This document shows, one piece after another, positions 28,955 through 38,782 of a stretch of DNA of 41,362 nucleotides (its first letter is position 1; every line of letters begins with the position of its first letter). Source of the stretch: a virus. The stretch lies in the IMG/VR virus record IMGVR_UViG_3300030104_004394, positions 1-41,362 of that record; one strand, 5' to 3'. Under the pieces are notes generated by a model that saw nothing but the letters and a program-made list of their open reading frames with translations, searched no databases and was not told where the DNA came from. Made by a program: the position numbers and the translations under genes.

Positions 28955-30459
28955 TAATAACCAAACCTAGTCGCATATCTGTCATAGATAGAATCACTAT
29001 CTGCTTGTGAAATAACTCCATCATACCACCAAGCTACACCTATTGTATGTGATGAAGCATTGTCATCATAAGGATCGCCAAATATTCCAAATTGACCTGC
29101 ACTATGTCCATTAATAGTACCACCACCTGAAGCAAGTGAAGTTTCAAAAGTTGATTTATTAAGTGATGTGGAAACTAATCCATTTGAAGCAATACGAATT
29201 ACATAATACCAAAAATCACTAGCATAACCACTTACTCCTGTTATGTAATTAGCCATATCAGAACTATTGTATTTACTTGTAGTCCAAGTGTCTGTACCAC
29301 TTACATCTTTACCAAAATTAAAGTTATAAGCTGTTCCACTAATACCATCTCTTACAAAGAAGTGATTATTTGTTGAAGTATCTCCATAATAAATAACTCC
29401 TTTATTGGTATTACCGTCTAGTTTAACCCAACAACCCATTGAGATTTCACTTTTTGAACCTATTAATCCTGATGCTCTAACATTTGTTGTAGAACTTCCT
29501 ATAATAACTCCACCATTTGCAGAATTGTATGATGCATTTCCAAGAGGTAAATCTTTATTTCTACTTGTTAAATCTTGTAGTGTTGAAGTGCCATCATAAG
29601 ATTTGCCTGAAGCAAAATCAAAGAAAGCTAAAGTATTTGAATTATTTTCTAACCTAGCTTTAGTTATATAACTGAATGACCTATCAACAGTTTTGCCACT
29701 TGCTGTTGCTCTTAAATCAAAATTATTTGTTGTATCTGAAGTAACATCTGTTGGGTCACCTGAAATAACACCTGTAGAACTATTTAAAGATAAACCTGCT
29801 AAAGAACCTGATTGTAAAGTGTAAGCTATTGTATCACTATCTGCATCACTTGCAGCTACTGTAAAATGGTTTCCTGTTGCATTATCAATAATTGAACCTA
29901 AACTACCTGCGTTTGTAGTCCAAGTTGGCGAAGTATCAACACTAATTAATCCACTAGCACTTGTGCCTTGTACTCCACTTGTTGAAGCAAATTTAATTTT
30001 ATAAGGTTCTTGTGCATTTAAAAATGATGCTTTAGGTGCAACTGCTGTAACTTGTGTTGCACTATTATATGTTGTCGTTGCCGCATTAAAATTTGCACCT
30101 GAATTTCCTACAAAAGTAATTGTTCCACCACTAGAAAAATTTGTTCCTGTTACAACAACAGTTTGGTTTCCACCTGCACCACTATCTACTTCTGAAACAT
30201 CAACACTTGCAACTGTTGGTGTTGGTTCTAATGTTGAAAAATTACCTGAATTATTCCTACCCTCAAAATATCCAGTTGTAGTATTATATCTCCATTGACC
30301 AGTAGTAGACCCTCGTTGTGCAGTTGTACCTACAGCAACTTTAGTACCTTCAGTACCAGTATCACTTATGTTTTCAAATGATACATTAACATCTGAACTA
30401 GCGATTTTACCACCACTAACTGCTCCTGCTATATCTGCGAAGTCTCTTGCTTTTGTCAT
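28954..30459 (-). CDS. Modular tail/adhesin protein with TIG, Ig-like and LamG-type domains
   Basis: This 501-aa protein starts MTKARDFADIAGAVSGGKI, a start typical of marine phage fibre accessory proteins. Then come an IPT/TIG domain (TVASVDVSEVDSGAGG, then VTGTNFSSGG, about 80-175), a putative-Ig unit (AGSLGSIIDNATG, then LSLNSSTGVISGDP, about 182-265), and a concanavalin-like beta domain to the end. The order TIG then Ig-like is also present at the C-terminus of the fibre protein, so the modules were copied or swapped. It probably helps bind host surface sugars or proteins; this is inferred. Confidence 0.75.
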   Translation of the reverse strand: MTKARDFADIAGAVSGGKIASSDVNVSFENISDTGTEGTKVAVGTTAQRGSTTGQWRYNTTTGYFEGRNNSGNFSTLEPTPTVASVDVSEVDSGAGGNQTVVVTGTNFSSGGTITFVGNSGANFNAATTTYNSATQVTAVAPKASFLNAQEPYKIKFASTSGVQGTSASGLISVDTSPTWTTNAGSLGSIIDNATGNHFTVAASDADSDTIAYTLQSGSLAGLSLNSSTGVISGDPTDVTSDTTNNFDLRATASGKTVDRSFSYITKARLENNSNTLAFFDFASGKSYDGTSTLQDLTSRNKDLPLGNASYNSANGGVIIGSSTTNVRASGLIGSKSEISMGCWVKLDGNTNKGVIYYGDTSTNNHFFVRDGISGTAYNFNFGKDVSGTDTWTTSKYNSSDMANYITGVSGYASDFWYYVIRIASNGLVSTSLNKSTFETSLASGGGTINGHSAGQFGIFGDPYDDNASSHTIGVAWWYDGVISQADSDSIYDRYATRFGY

Positions 30460-30478
30460 AATTATTTATTTTCTCCTT

Positions 30479-31534
30479 TTATCTCGCTGTACATGGTACG
30501 TTGTTTGTTCCTCCCACTAATGGTTGTCCTACTGCATAATAAACCATTAAATTTGCATTTGCATTGGTTTGATTGCCAGTATTTTTTAAACGAAAACCAT
30601 TTGAAAATATATCTACTTCTGTAATGTCACTTTCAGCATGATCTAGGTCCATTAATAATTTTTCATTACCTGCTGTATTGTAACCATTTCTTTTGTTGTC
30701 ATAAATAACCCATTCTTGAGATGCATCTCTATTCTTGATAAGTATAAAACTTGGCTTAAACCCACAGTAAATAAATGGGTATTTTTCATTTGCAGAAGCT
30801 CCACTCATACCAACATAACCACCTATTTGTGAATAGCCAACTTTTGAAGCAAAACAATACATCATATAATTATCACTCTGATTAACTCCAGTATCATTTC
30901 CTAAAGTTACAACTGAACTTGTAGGTGCAGTATCATTAAAGTAACCTGTTCCTGATGCTCTTGCATTACTTCTGTCTGTTTTCATGTGATAAGTAGCTCC
31001 ATTTTCTTTATGATAAACTACCATACCATCATGGTTACCTATTCTTTTGATCCATATCATTTCAGGAACAACACCTAATCCATGCCCAACTGTTGCACCT
31101 GATGTAGAATTTCCAGCATATTTTGAAATTGAAAAACCTGCTGCAGAATTAACAGAAGTTGATGCAGTATTAATTGTTCCATCTGTATTTGAAGAACCTG
31201 CTGCATTACCAGCTTTCCAACACCAAGCTACTCCGGTTGCTCCAGAAACATTTGCATCATCTCCAGAGTTTAAAGTAAAACCATCTGTGCCAAATGCTTC
31301 AAAAGCAGAATTTGTACCATTACCACCTTGTGCATTAGTTAAGTTAGGATATAAATAACGACCAACTCCACGAGCAACATCATATAATAAATGATTTGCC
31401 GCACCATTTCGTTTTTTGGTCCACACCATATCGGGTTGAAATCCTAATCCTGTAATTGCTTGTGTAGAATTGTTCCCAGTTATAAGTATATTATTTTGAT
31501 GTGTTGAAGATTTATTTGTAAAACAATAAGCCAT
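30479..31534 (-). CDS. Repeat-containing tail-associated protein (DUF7483-like)
   Basis: This 351-aa protein has three related units. Each begins with a segment like GLGFQPDMVWTKKRN (about 30), GLGVVPEMIWIKRIG (about 151) and YCGFKPSFILIKNRD (about 257), followed by YD or YH, and then a GF-containing strand. Such repeats occur in proteins near marine phage tail fibres and look like beta-rich receptor-binding modules. It lies between two other adhesin-like genes with almost no gap. No enzymatic motif is visible. Confidence 0.72.
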   Translation of the reverse strand: MAYCFTNKSSTHQNNILITGNNSTQAITGLGFQPDMVWTKKRNGAANHLLYDVARGVGRYLYPNLTNAQGGNGTNSAFEAFGTDGFTLNSGDDANVSGATGVAWCWKAGNAAGSSNTDGTINTASTSVNSAAGFSISKYAGNSTSGATVGHGLGVVPEMIWIKRIGNHDGMVVYHKENGATYHMKTDRSNARASGTGYFNDTAPTSSVVTLGNDTGVNQSDNYMMYCFASKVGYSQIGGYVGMSGASANEKYPFIYCGFKPSFILIKNRDASQEWVIYDNKRNGYNTAGNEKLLMDLDHAESDITEVDIFSNGFRLKNTGNQTNANANLMVYYAVGQPLVGGTNNVPCTAR

Positions 31535-31535
31535 A

Positions 31536-32876
31536 TTATGTATTTAATCCTTTCGTACAAAGTGCTGTAAAATTTGCTGGAACATCATATTCAAATATTC
31601 CATTTCCTGATGCATTAGTTCCTGCGCTAGATACTGCAGTAGAACCAAAATATCCATTCCCAAAGTTAAATTGATAAATAGGTGCGCCTCCACTACCTGC
31701 TTCATAAACAGAACCTCCAGGTACATAACAACTAAAAGATGAAGAAACACTTATAGCACCTGTTCCAGTAGAACCTGAAGTAGGATCTCCTGAATTTTGC
31801 CATGTGCCATTTTTACCAAAATATAATTTTAAATTATCCATATCAAAAGCTACTGAAATTATGTCGTTAGCTGCCCAAGTATTTCCATAAGTAGAAGCAC
31901 CTGCAGGTACATTTTTTCTTCCATCATGCATATAAGCATAACCTGAACTTTTATTTCCTATATAATCATCAGCATCAAAAGCATCTGGTGATATAATTCC
32001 TATTTGTGGAAAGTCACCTCCTGAATGAACTGTTGGTTTAAACTCCCAGTAATATTTACCTTTTGTTATTCCCAATGATCCCATAAACATTCTCCAGTTA
32101 GAAGTTGAACATTTAAAAGAATTGTTTGCATTTTCAAAACTACAGTCACCTGCCATTGGCATATTTGTATTTAAAACACAATAATTATTATCTGGATTAT
32201 CTTCTGATTTTGTAAGTGTGCCTGAACCTAAAGTTAAATTGTTTCCTTGACCACTTCTATCTGTTAATGCCGCATCATTTTTTAAAACAAAGAAACCGTT
32301 AGTTCCATAAGATACACTTGGAGCAGTTTTTATTTTCCACTCACCAGTATCTGTATCTGTTTCGCCATAGCTACTTGCAGGATAACAATAACCATCTGTA
32401 ACATGAAGATGTGATATAATACACGGATTACAAATAGTTGAACCTTCTCTTAAAGAACCAACTAATTGAGTAATATCTGTTCCAAAGAAATTATATGTTC
32501 CATTTTGTGATGGTTGGCTATTTGTTGCCATACTTGTTTCTTGAACCCCATTAACCCATATTTTTATTCTGTCATTTGCTGTGCTTTGACTGCTGTCAAA
32601 CTCAATACATAAATGGTAAAATGCACATGGATCTTTTAATAATCTATTTGTTTCTACTTGAAAACTATAACTACCATCATAATACCCTACTTGTATTTTA
32701 TCATCAGATGTTATAAATATTCCTCTTAAATTTGCAGTAGTATCAGATTTTGATGAACAATATACTGGTTGAGATATACTTGTACCAACACCACCTAATT
32801 TAACCCAAGCAGAAGCACCCCATTTAGTTTGGCTTCCTGCTGATGATATAGTTCGTTTAAGTTCTGTTGTTGCCAT
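31536..32876 (-). CDS. Tail-associated protein with LamG-like and SPRY domains
   Basis: This 446-aa protein begins with a concanavalin/LamG-like domain (WGASAWVKLGGVGTS, then IKIWVNGVQET, residues about 15-185). A SPRY-type domain follows (GKYYWEFKPTVHSGGDFPQIGI, DIISVAFDMDNLKLYFGKNG, then YQFNFGNG, about 275-420). Both folds bind surfaces, and phages use them in receptor binding. It comes straight after the tail-fibre gene, so it is likely a second fibre or tip component. Confidence 0.78.
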   Translation of the reverse strand: MATTELKRTISSAGSQTKWGASAWVKLGGVGTSISQPVYCSSKSDTTANLRGIFITSDDKIQVGYYDGSYSFQVETNRLLKDPCAFYHLCIEFDSSQSTANDRIKIWVNGVQETSMATNSQPSQNGTYNFFGTDITQLVGSLREGSTICNPCIISHLHVTDGYCYPASSYGETDTDTGEWKIKTAPSVSYGTNGFFVLKNDAALTDRSGQGNNLTLGSGTLTKSEDNPDNNYCVLNTNMPMAGDCSFENANNSFKCSTSNWRMFMGSLGITKGKYYWEFKPTVHSGGDFPQIGIISPDAFDADDYIGNKSSGYAYMHDGRKNVPAGASTYGNTWAANDIISVAFDMDNLKLYFGKNGTWQNSGDPTSGSTGTGAISVSSSFSCYVPGGSVYEAGSGGAPIYQFNFGNGYFGSTAVSSAGTNASGNGIFEYDVPANFTALCTKGLNT

Positions 32877-32878
32877 AA

Positions 32879-35134
32879 TTAATTAAATTGTCCTCCACCT
32901 GATGCGCCAAAGCTAGAAGATAAACTAAAACTTCTGTCTGCTGTTTGATTTTCGGCATCTGTTATTCTGATTGTAAAATTATATGTTGTAGGTGTCGTTG
33001 ATGCACCACCGAAATCGGTAGTAGTCAATGCACCTGTTGATGTATTTAAAGTCACTCCTGCGCCACTTAAATTAGAAGTAGTTTCAGAGTATGCTATTGT
33101 GCTGTCTGATGAACCTGCAATTGTTGCAAGTGTACCAGAAAAATTTCCTTGGAATGTTCCTAATGAACCTGCTGATGTACTAAATGTTGGTGCTACAGAA
33201 GCAGTAATAATATTATTTGTGCTTCTGCCTGCATTACCATCAGGATTTTCAATTCTGACATAATAGTTTCCTGTAGCTACAGTACAATTAACTGAAAGTG
33301 ATGTTGCACTTGTAAATGAAACTGTATTTGCTCTAGTCACAGCACCAGTAGAACCATTAACAAAGTCTACTTGTGGTATTGATACAAAGTTTGTACCTGT
33401 AATTGTAATAGTTGTAGCTGTTGCAGGTGCTATTGTTTGTGAAACATCTGCTACTGTTGGTTTAGTTTCTCCAACTGATACACTTCCACCTAAAGCTACT
33501 GCTGAACCATTAATAGTAATACTTGAATTTGCTAATTTAGCATTTGCAATTGAACCTGCTAATTTATCATTAGAGATCGAACCTGCTAGTTTAGCATTTG
33601 TAATACTTGGTAATCTGTCTATGTTAATTGTTCCTGCATTAATAGCTGAACCATTAACTGCAGCTACATTAAACGTACCATACCCAACTACATCTAAAAT
33701 ATCTCCTGCAGCTGCGCCACTTGCGAGTACTACAGAAGTACCAGAAGTAATTGTTATATCTGCTCCGGATAAACGCACTCCATTAAGATACACATCCGCA
33801 AATCCTGCGTCGTAAGCCAATGTATTTCCAGCTGTGTCTGCACCAGTAAATGTAGTTTGATTTGCTGTTGCTGTATAATTAAATCTTGCTGAAGTTCCGT
33901 TTACTGTAGAACCAGCAGCTGCCCATCCACTTGATTTGTAAACTTTTAATTCATTAGCTGTTGAGTCAAAATATAAATCTCCAATATCATTTGAAGAAGT
34001 TGGTGCAGAACTTGCAATTCTATATCTATCAGCAAAACTATTAACTCCAGTAATATTAGTTGCAACAGTTCCAATATTTGTGTTTGCACCTGCAACTGTA
34101 TTAATATTTGTGTTATTACCGGCTACTGTATTAATATTTGCAGAATTTGAATTTACTGCATTTATATTTGTTGAATTATTATTTACAGCTGTTACTGCTG
34201 CACTAATTCCTGCAACTGATGTAACATTTGATGAAATTCCAGCTACCGTATTAATATTTGTATTATTTCCAGCAACAGTATTAATGTTACTTGAATTTGA
34301 ATTAACTGCGTTTATATTTGTAGAATTACCAGCTACTGAATTAACATTTGATATACTTCCTGCTACTGTATTAACATTAGCTATATCAGCTCCAACTGTA
34401 TTTACATTTGTAATTGCGCCTGCAACTACATCTATTTCTGAACTTGTTTCGTTTAAATCATCTGCAACTGTTTCAATTTCTGAAACGGCTTCTGCTAAAT
34501 CATTTGCTACAGCTACAACTTTTGTAATATCTCCAGCTACAGTATTAACTGAGCCAATATTTGTAGCTACGGTGTTAATATTTGTAGCATTAGAAACTGC
34601 TGAATTTATATTTGATGCATTAGAATTAACTGCATTAATATTTGATATATTTGAATTAACTGAATTTAAAGTAGCTTTGTCTGTAGCTGATAACCAAGTA
34701 TTTTCAATATAATGTTTTGTAGCTGCGTCTTGTGCTGAAGTTGGGTTTGCAACATTTGTAATTCTTTTATTAAGCGCATCAAATTGAAAGTTAGCCGTAC
34801 TTTGACCCATTTTAGTTCCAATAGTATCAAGACCTTCTTGTCCCATAAAGAAAGCTTGTTTACTATCTGTATCTAAATCTTCTTCTTTTAATACTGAACC
34901 TGCTACGTAATCTGTTAATCTTGTTGCTTGTGATGTAGTTCTTGTAAATCTAATTGCTGCTCCACTTGCTGGCGCTGATCCAAGAGTTGCTGTAGCTCCT
35001 CCATTGCTTAAAGTAAATGATGTAGATACACCATTAACTGTACACGCAATATGTGATGCGTCTAAATAATCAAATGTGATCGAAAAGGCAGTTGTGCTGC
35101 CATTACCTGTGTACTCTAAATATGAATTAGCCAT
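32879..35134 (-). CDS. 17: Tail fibre protein (T7 gp17-like N-terminus, decapeptide-repeat shaft)
   Basis: In this 751-aa protein residues 1-150 match the T7-type fibre anchor (YLEYTGNGSTTAFSITFDYL, then RTTSQATRLTDY and VLKEEDLDTDSKQAF) that attaches to the tail tube. Residues about 160-370 hold some 20 degenerate ten-residue repeats of the NINTVAGNNT type, forming a shaft; two spacings of 14 residues break the phase near 206-234. Then come a domain with NELKVYKSSGW, a TIG unit (TVADVSQTIAPATAT) and an Ig-like unit near the end. It binds the host and decides specificity. Confidence 0.9.
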   Translation of the reverse strand: MANSYLEYTGNGSTTAFSITFDYLDASHIACTVNGVSTSFTLSNGGATATLGSAPASGAAIRFTRTTSQATRLTDYVAGSVLKEEDLDTDSKQAFFMGQEGLDTIGTKMGQSTANFQFDALNKRITNVANPTSAQDAATKHYIENTWLSATDKATLNSVNSNISNINAVNSNASNINSAVSNATNINTVATNIGSVNTVAGDITKVVAVANDLAEAVSEIETVADDLNETSSEIDVVAGAITNVNTVGADIANVNTVAGSISNVNSVAGNSTNINAVNSNSSNINTVAGNNTNINTVAGISSNVTSVAGISAAVTAVNNNSTNINAVNSNSANINTVAGNNTNINTVAGANTNIGTVATNITGVNSFADRYRIASSAPTSSNDIGDLYFDSTANELKVYKSSGWAAAGSTVNGTSARFNYTATANQTTFTGADTAGNTLAYDAGFADVYLNGVRLSGADITITSGTSVVLASGAAAGDILDVVGYGTFNVAAVNGSAINAGTINIDRLPSITNAKLAGSISNDKLAGSIANAKLANSSITINGSAVALGGSVSVGETKPTVADVSQTIAPATATTITITGTNFVSIPQVDFVNGSTGAVTRANTVSFTSATSLSVNCTVATGNYYVRIENPDGNAGRSTNNIITASVAPTFSTSAGSLGTFQGNFSGTLATIAGSSDSTIAYSETTSNLSGAGVTLNTSTGALTTTDFGGASTTPTTYNFTIRITDAENQTADRSFSLSSSFGASGGGQFN

Positions 35135-35137
35135 GCA

Positions 35138-38100
35138 TTAATATAATAAAATCTTCTCCAAATCTTGTTTATTTTTATCTAAACGTGACCCCGATTTTGA
35201 TTTTAAAAGTTGTCCTTTAAGTTGTTCTGTTTCTTTAATTGCTGTTTTAACTTCAGGGTATTTTTTAAGCATCTCAGCGTAGGCTTTGTCTACAAAAGCT
35301 TTATGCCAAGCTTTAATTAACATTTGCTTACTACCTATAAAATTTTCATCCCCTGTAGTTCTTGCATCCCATGAAGGCCCTGACATTTTTAACTCTAAGT
35401 ATTTATCAATAGTTAAACCATTTAACTTAACTTTACCTATTTGTTCTTGCCAGTAATCATAAGCTGACTGCTTACCATTTGTTTCGTTTCTTTTATTTTT
35501 ATAGTCTCTTAAATCTATAATTTTATTTTTAATAGGTTTTGGTGGTTGCAAAGATATTTTTAAAGATGCTATTTCTAATAATACTTTATTATCAATTTCA
35601 TCTTTAGCATTCCAAGCTTCTACCTCAGACTTTAAACCAAGACCCCAAGGCCCCATAAAATACGAACCCCAACCATCTAAGTTGTTGTAAAACCCAGTTG
35701 TTTTCTTATTTATAAGTTTGCCAAATGCGTCTCTTTTTTGTTCTAAACTATCAGTCCAAGGTGTTTTACTTAAAATTTTATCTATCCAATCTCTTGTTTC
35801 GTAAACTGTTGTGTCTTTACCTTTTATAAATGGAATAGATTGATTTCTAAATGAAGCATAAGGTATAAAATTACCTATAATATTACCTGCTAACTTTTCT
35901 GCATTTTCTGGTGTAGCGTCGCCAACAAATTCAAATACTTCAGCTATACCTCTAGTATAAGACTTATCACCTACGCCTTTCATAACAGATAAAATTGCAG
36001 CTAATGCTACGCTGTGTTTAGTTTGCTCATCAATATTTCTGTCGTTTTCAACTAAATCAGCTACAACACCTAGCATAAAAAATCTAGGATCAAGTCTATT
36101 GTAAGCTTGATATTCGTATTTACCATTACCTAAATCAACTAAAACTGAATAAGGTTGCCATCCAGTTTTTCTCCAAATATTTTTAATGTTTCTATCACTT
36201 GGACCATCACCTGTTAATTTTGGTAATTTTGCAATAACTTCACCTTTGTCGTTTTTAATTTCAACAAAACTCGTTGCTAAATCATAAGCATAAAATGTTG
36301 CTGAAATACCAAACAATTGACGTCCTATAACTTCTGCTCTAGCTCTTGGATCACCTGATTTCCATAAGTCTCTTACTTGCTTTGTAAATAAACCTAAGCC
36401 TGGTACTCGCGTTCCGTAATGTCTAAATAAATTTGTTGGTGTTCTAATAAATGGCGCCATAAATCTTAATTGCGGAACTCTATTAAAAAAGTTTTCAATT
36501 GCTGATCCAATATTAAACCACGAGCCATCTTTAAGTGGATTTGTAAATGTTGAAACTCTAGCAAAATTAACTGCGTCTTTTACCATTGGTATTTCTACAT
36601 TAGCTTTACCATTTGGTAATAAACCATTTTCCATTATGTTTTTAATATTTTTGTGACCTTCTTTAGAATTAATTTTATAACCTTTTTCTAAACTGTTATT
36701 AACTGCATTAGCGTAAAGTCTACTATTAAAGTTTATTTGTTTTAACATTTCGTCACCTGTTAAAAGTAATCTTGAGGGTAGTTCTAAAAAGTTTCCTATC
36801 CAATCTACTAAGGTTCCAACTTTTCCATTAAATCCTAAATTAGATGCTGAAATTGGTCTTATAGCTTTCCCGCCAACAATTTGTAAGTTATCTTGAGTTC
36901 TCATTAAAGGATCTAATACAGCATCACCTTGTCTAAAAGCTAAAGCTGTCATTTTCCAAGTTTGTTGAAAATTCATAATCATACCTTTATATTGAGCAAA
37001 GCCTAATCTAACTGATTTTAAATCTGCTCTTAAAGCACCACCACCAATAATTTCTAATGGTCTGTAAGCTATTTCAAATAAACCTGAACTAAAGTTAACT
37101 GCATTTGTCCAAAAACCTGATAGTAAAGAGTTAATATAAAGACTGTTTGCAACTTCAACTATTTTTTGTCCTTTAGTTTTTGCTAAAGCATCTAAAATTT
37201 CTTCTGGCTTTTTCATGTTAGCAACTTTGTTTGCCATTGCTGCAGCATCACCTGAAAAATCTATTATAATATCTGATAAATCTGTAACATCAATTACTTG
37301 ACCTGTTTTAGAAACTTTTGCTCTACCTGCTTGTGTAGTTCTTGCAGCTCCTCTAACTTGTTTTTTTAAAGAGATAACAGTTTCTCGAATTACTTGTGCA
37401 TTTAAAGCTACTTCTTCTAAGGCATGTTTAGACCAATTTTTTCTATCTTTACCAAATTGTTTAGAATATTTAATTGACACAGTTCTAAATTGTGCAGCTA
37501 AATCCTGTAAAACTATTTTAGTTGCAAGCATACGTATTGTTGCTTGATCCGCTTCTTGCGAAATTTTAGGTAAAGCTTTTAAAAAAGTTTCTGGTTCATC
37601 TGCTGTTAACTTAGCTAAATCTTTTGCAATTGAGTTTTTTAATACATCATCTTTTAAATAAGTCTTTAATACATCATCAAAATTTTCTGCTATTTGATTT
37701 ATTGTATGCAAAACATGTCTGCCAGACGCAAAAGACTTTGTATTTAAAATACTTTTTAAAAAAGACTCTGCATCTTTAGCTGCTGTTTTCTTTTTAATTT
37801 TAATATCTTTAGCAGCTTTTTTAACGTTAATAGCTTTGTTATCTTTGAGTTCTACTTTAGTTATCTTATTAGTTAATTTTTGGATTTTCTTAGTTAACTT
37901 ATCAATTTCAACTTTATCAGTTTCATCTGCTAATTGTTTTGAAGCTTTAATTAATTCATCTCTAGTTTTAACTATTTTTCTAATTTCTTGTTTTGCTGTA
38001 ATTGCTTCGCCAGCTTCTTTATATATACTTTCTTTTTCTTTAATATTTTTGGTTGCTTTAGCTTTTTTAAATGCTCTAAATGCAATAAATGCTTCTGCAG

Positions 38101-38782
38101 CAATTCCAGGTATTGCGCCTTCTAATACATTTTTTAATGCTGCTTCGTTTGCTGTATCGTCTGGATCTGAAGCTAAATAATTGGTAACTTTATTATTTAA
38201 TAATGGTGAGTCAAATTCAATTAACCAGTCTGACAATCTACCTTCATTTGGGTCCCAAACTGTAGCATCTGCAATAGCTCCTGTAGTTACACCTCTTACA
38301 ACTGTTTTAGCTATAGTTCCTTCTAAACCAGCTGCTCTTAAAAATTTTGATGGACCAATTATACCAAATATAAATCTAGCAACTCTTTCAGTCATATCCC
38401 CTTGCCAAGTTTCAGCTTTGTGAAAATGCGGCATTTGTCTGTCGTTTACTGAAAAATCTTTTTTTTCCTGATCCGTCATTAATCTAGGAACAAAATCATT
38501 CCATTCCCATTTTTCATTACCCCAAGTTTCAAAATGAAGACCACCAATATTTTCAGTTTTAGCAAAGTCTGGTGCATTTCTTTCTAAAAAATCTCCAGTA
38601 TATTCAATAAAGTTAAGCCCAGCTTCTGGTATTGATAGAGCCATATCTTTACTAATATCCCACCAATTTGGATTTTCTTTAGTAACGTTTTTAACTAAGC
38701 CATCATCTTTGGGTATAATAACACCTTCTTCATTTTTTAAACTTTCTAAAATATCTAAGGTTTCTTGATCTAAGGTTGCCAT
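35138..38782 (-). CDS. 16: Internal virion protein, large (T7 gp16-like)
   Basis: This 1214-aa protein (T7 gp16: 1318 aa) is long and mostly helical, with a Lys-rich helical part near 270-340 (KIVKTRDELIKASKQL, then KLTKKIQKLTNKITK). Hydrophobic segments are near 565-580, and the region WFNIGSAIENFFNRVPQLRFMAPFIRTP is often seen in podophage ejection proteins. In T7, gp16 enters the cell envelope with gp14 and gp15 and forms the DNA channel. I do not see the N-terminal lytic transglycosylase (ESxxN motif) of T7 gp16. Gene order and size support the call. Confidence 0.85.
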   Translation of the reverse strand: MATLDQETLDILESLKNEEGVIIPKDDGLVKNVTKENPNWWDISKDMALSIPEAGLNFIEYTGDFLERNAPDFAKTENIGGLHFETWGNEKWEWNDFVPRLMTDQEKKDFSVNDRQMPHFHKAETWQGDMTERVARFIFGIIGPSKFLRAAGLEGTIAKTVVRGVTTGAIADATVWDPNEGRLSDWLIEFDSPLLNNKVTNYLASDPDDTANEAALKNVLEGAIPGIAAEAFIAFRAFKKAKATKNIKEKESIYKEAGEAITAKQEIRKIVKTRDELIKASKQLADETDKVEIDKLTKKIQKLTNKITKVELKDNKAINVKKAAKDIKIKKKTAAKDAESFLKSILNTKSFASGRHVLHTINQIAENFDDVLKTYLKDDVLKNSIAKDLAKLTADEPETFLKALPKISQEADQATIRMLATKIVLQDLAAQFRTVSIKYSKQFGKDRKNWSKHALEEVALNAQVIRETVISLKKQVRGAARTTQAGRAKVSKTGQVIDVTDLSDIIIDFSGDAAAMANKVANMKKPEEILDALAKTKGQKIVEVANSLYINSLLSGFWTNAVNFSSGLFEIAYRPLEIIGGGALRADLKSVRLGFAQYKGMIMNFQQTWKMTALAFRQGDAVLDPLMRTQDNLQIVGGKAIRPISASNLGFNGKVGTLVDWIGNFLELPSRLLLTGDEMLKQINFNSRLYANAVNNSLEKGYKINSKEGHKNIKNIMENGLLPNGKANVEIPMVKDAVNFARVSTFTNPLKDGSWFNIGSAIENFFNRVPQLRFMAPFIRTPTNLFRHYGTRVPGLGLFTKQVRDLWKSGDPRARAEVIGRQLFGISATFYAYDLATSFVEIKNDKGEVIAKLPKLTGDGPSDRNIKNIWRKTGWQPYSVLVDLGNGKYEYQAYNRLDPRFFMLGVVADLVENDRNIDEQTKHSVALAAILSVMKGVGDKSYTRGIAEVFEFVGDATPENAEKLAGNIIGNFIPYASFRNQSIPFIKGKDTTVYETRDWIDKILSKTPWTDSLEQKRDAFGKLINKKTTGFYNNLDGWGSYFMGPWGLGLKSEVEAWNAKDEIDNKVLLEIASLKISLQPPKPIKNKIIDLRDYKNKRNETNGKQSAYDYWQEQIGKVKLNGLTIDKYLELKMSGPSWDARTTGDENFIGSKQMLIKAWHKAFVDKAYAEMLKKYPEVKTAIKETEQLKGQLLKSKSGSRLDKNKQDLEKILLY

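Noticed and set aside
31544-31750. 68-codon minus-strand frame inside the SPRY protein gene
   Set aside because: It is another reading frame of the same supported gene, with Leu/Met-rich low-complexity translation and no start signal.
34080-34712. 210-codon plus-strand frame opposite the tail fibre
   Set aside because: It is the antisense shadow of the decapeptide-repeat DNA of the fibre gene. Its own repeat is explained by the fibre repeats.
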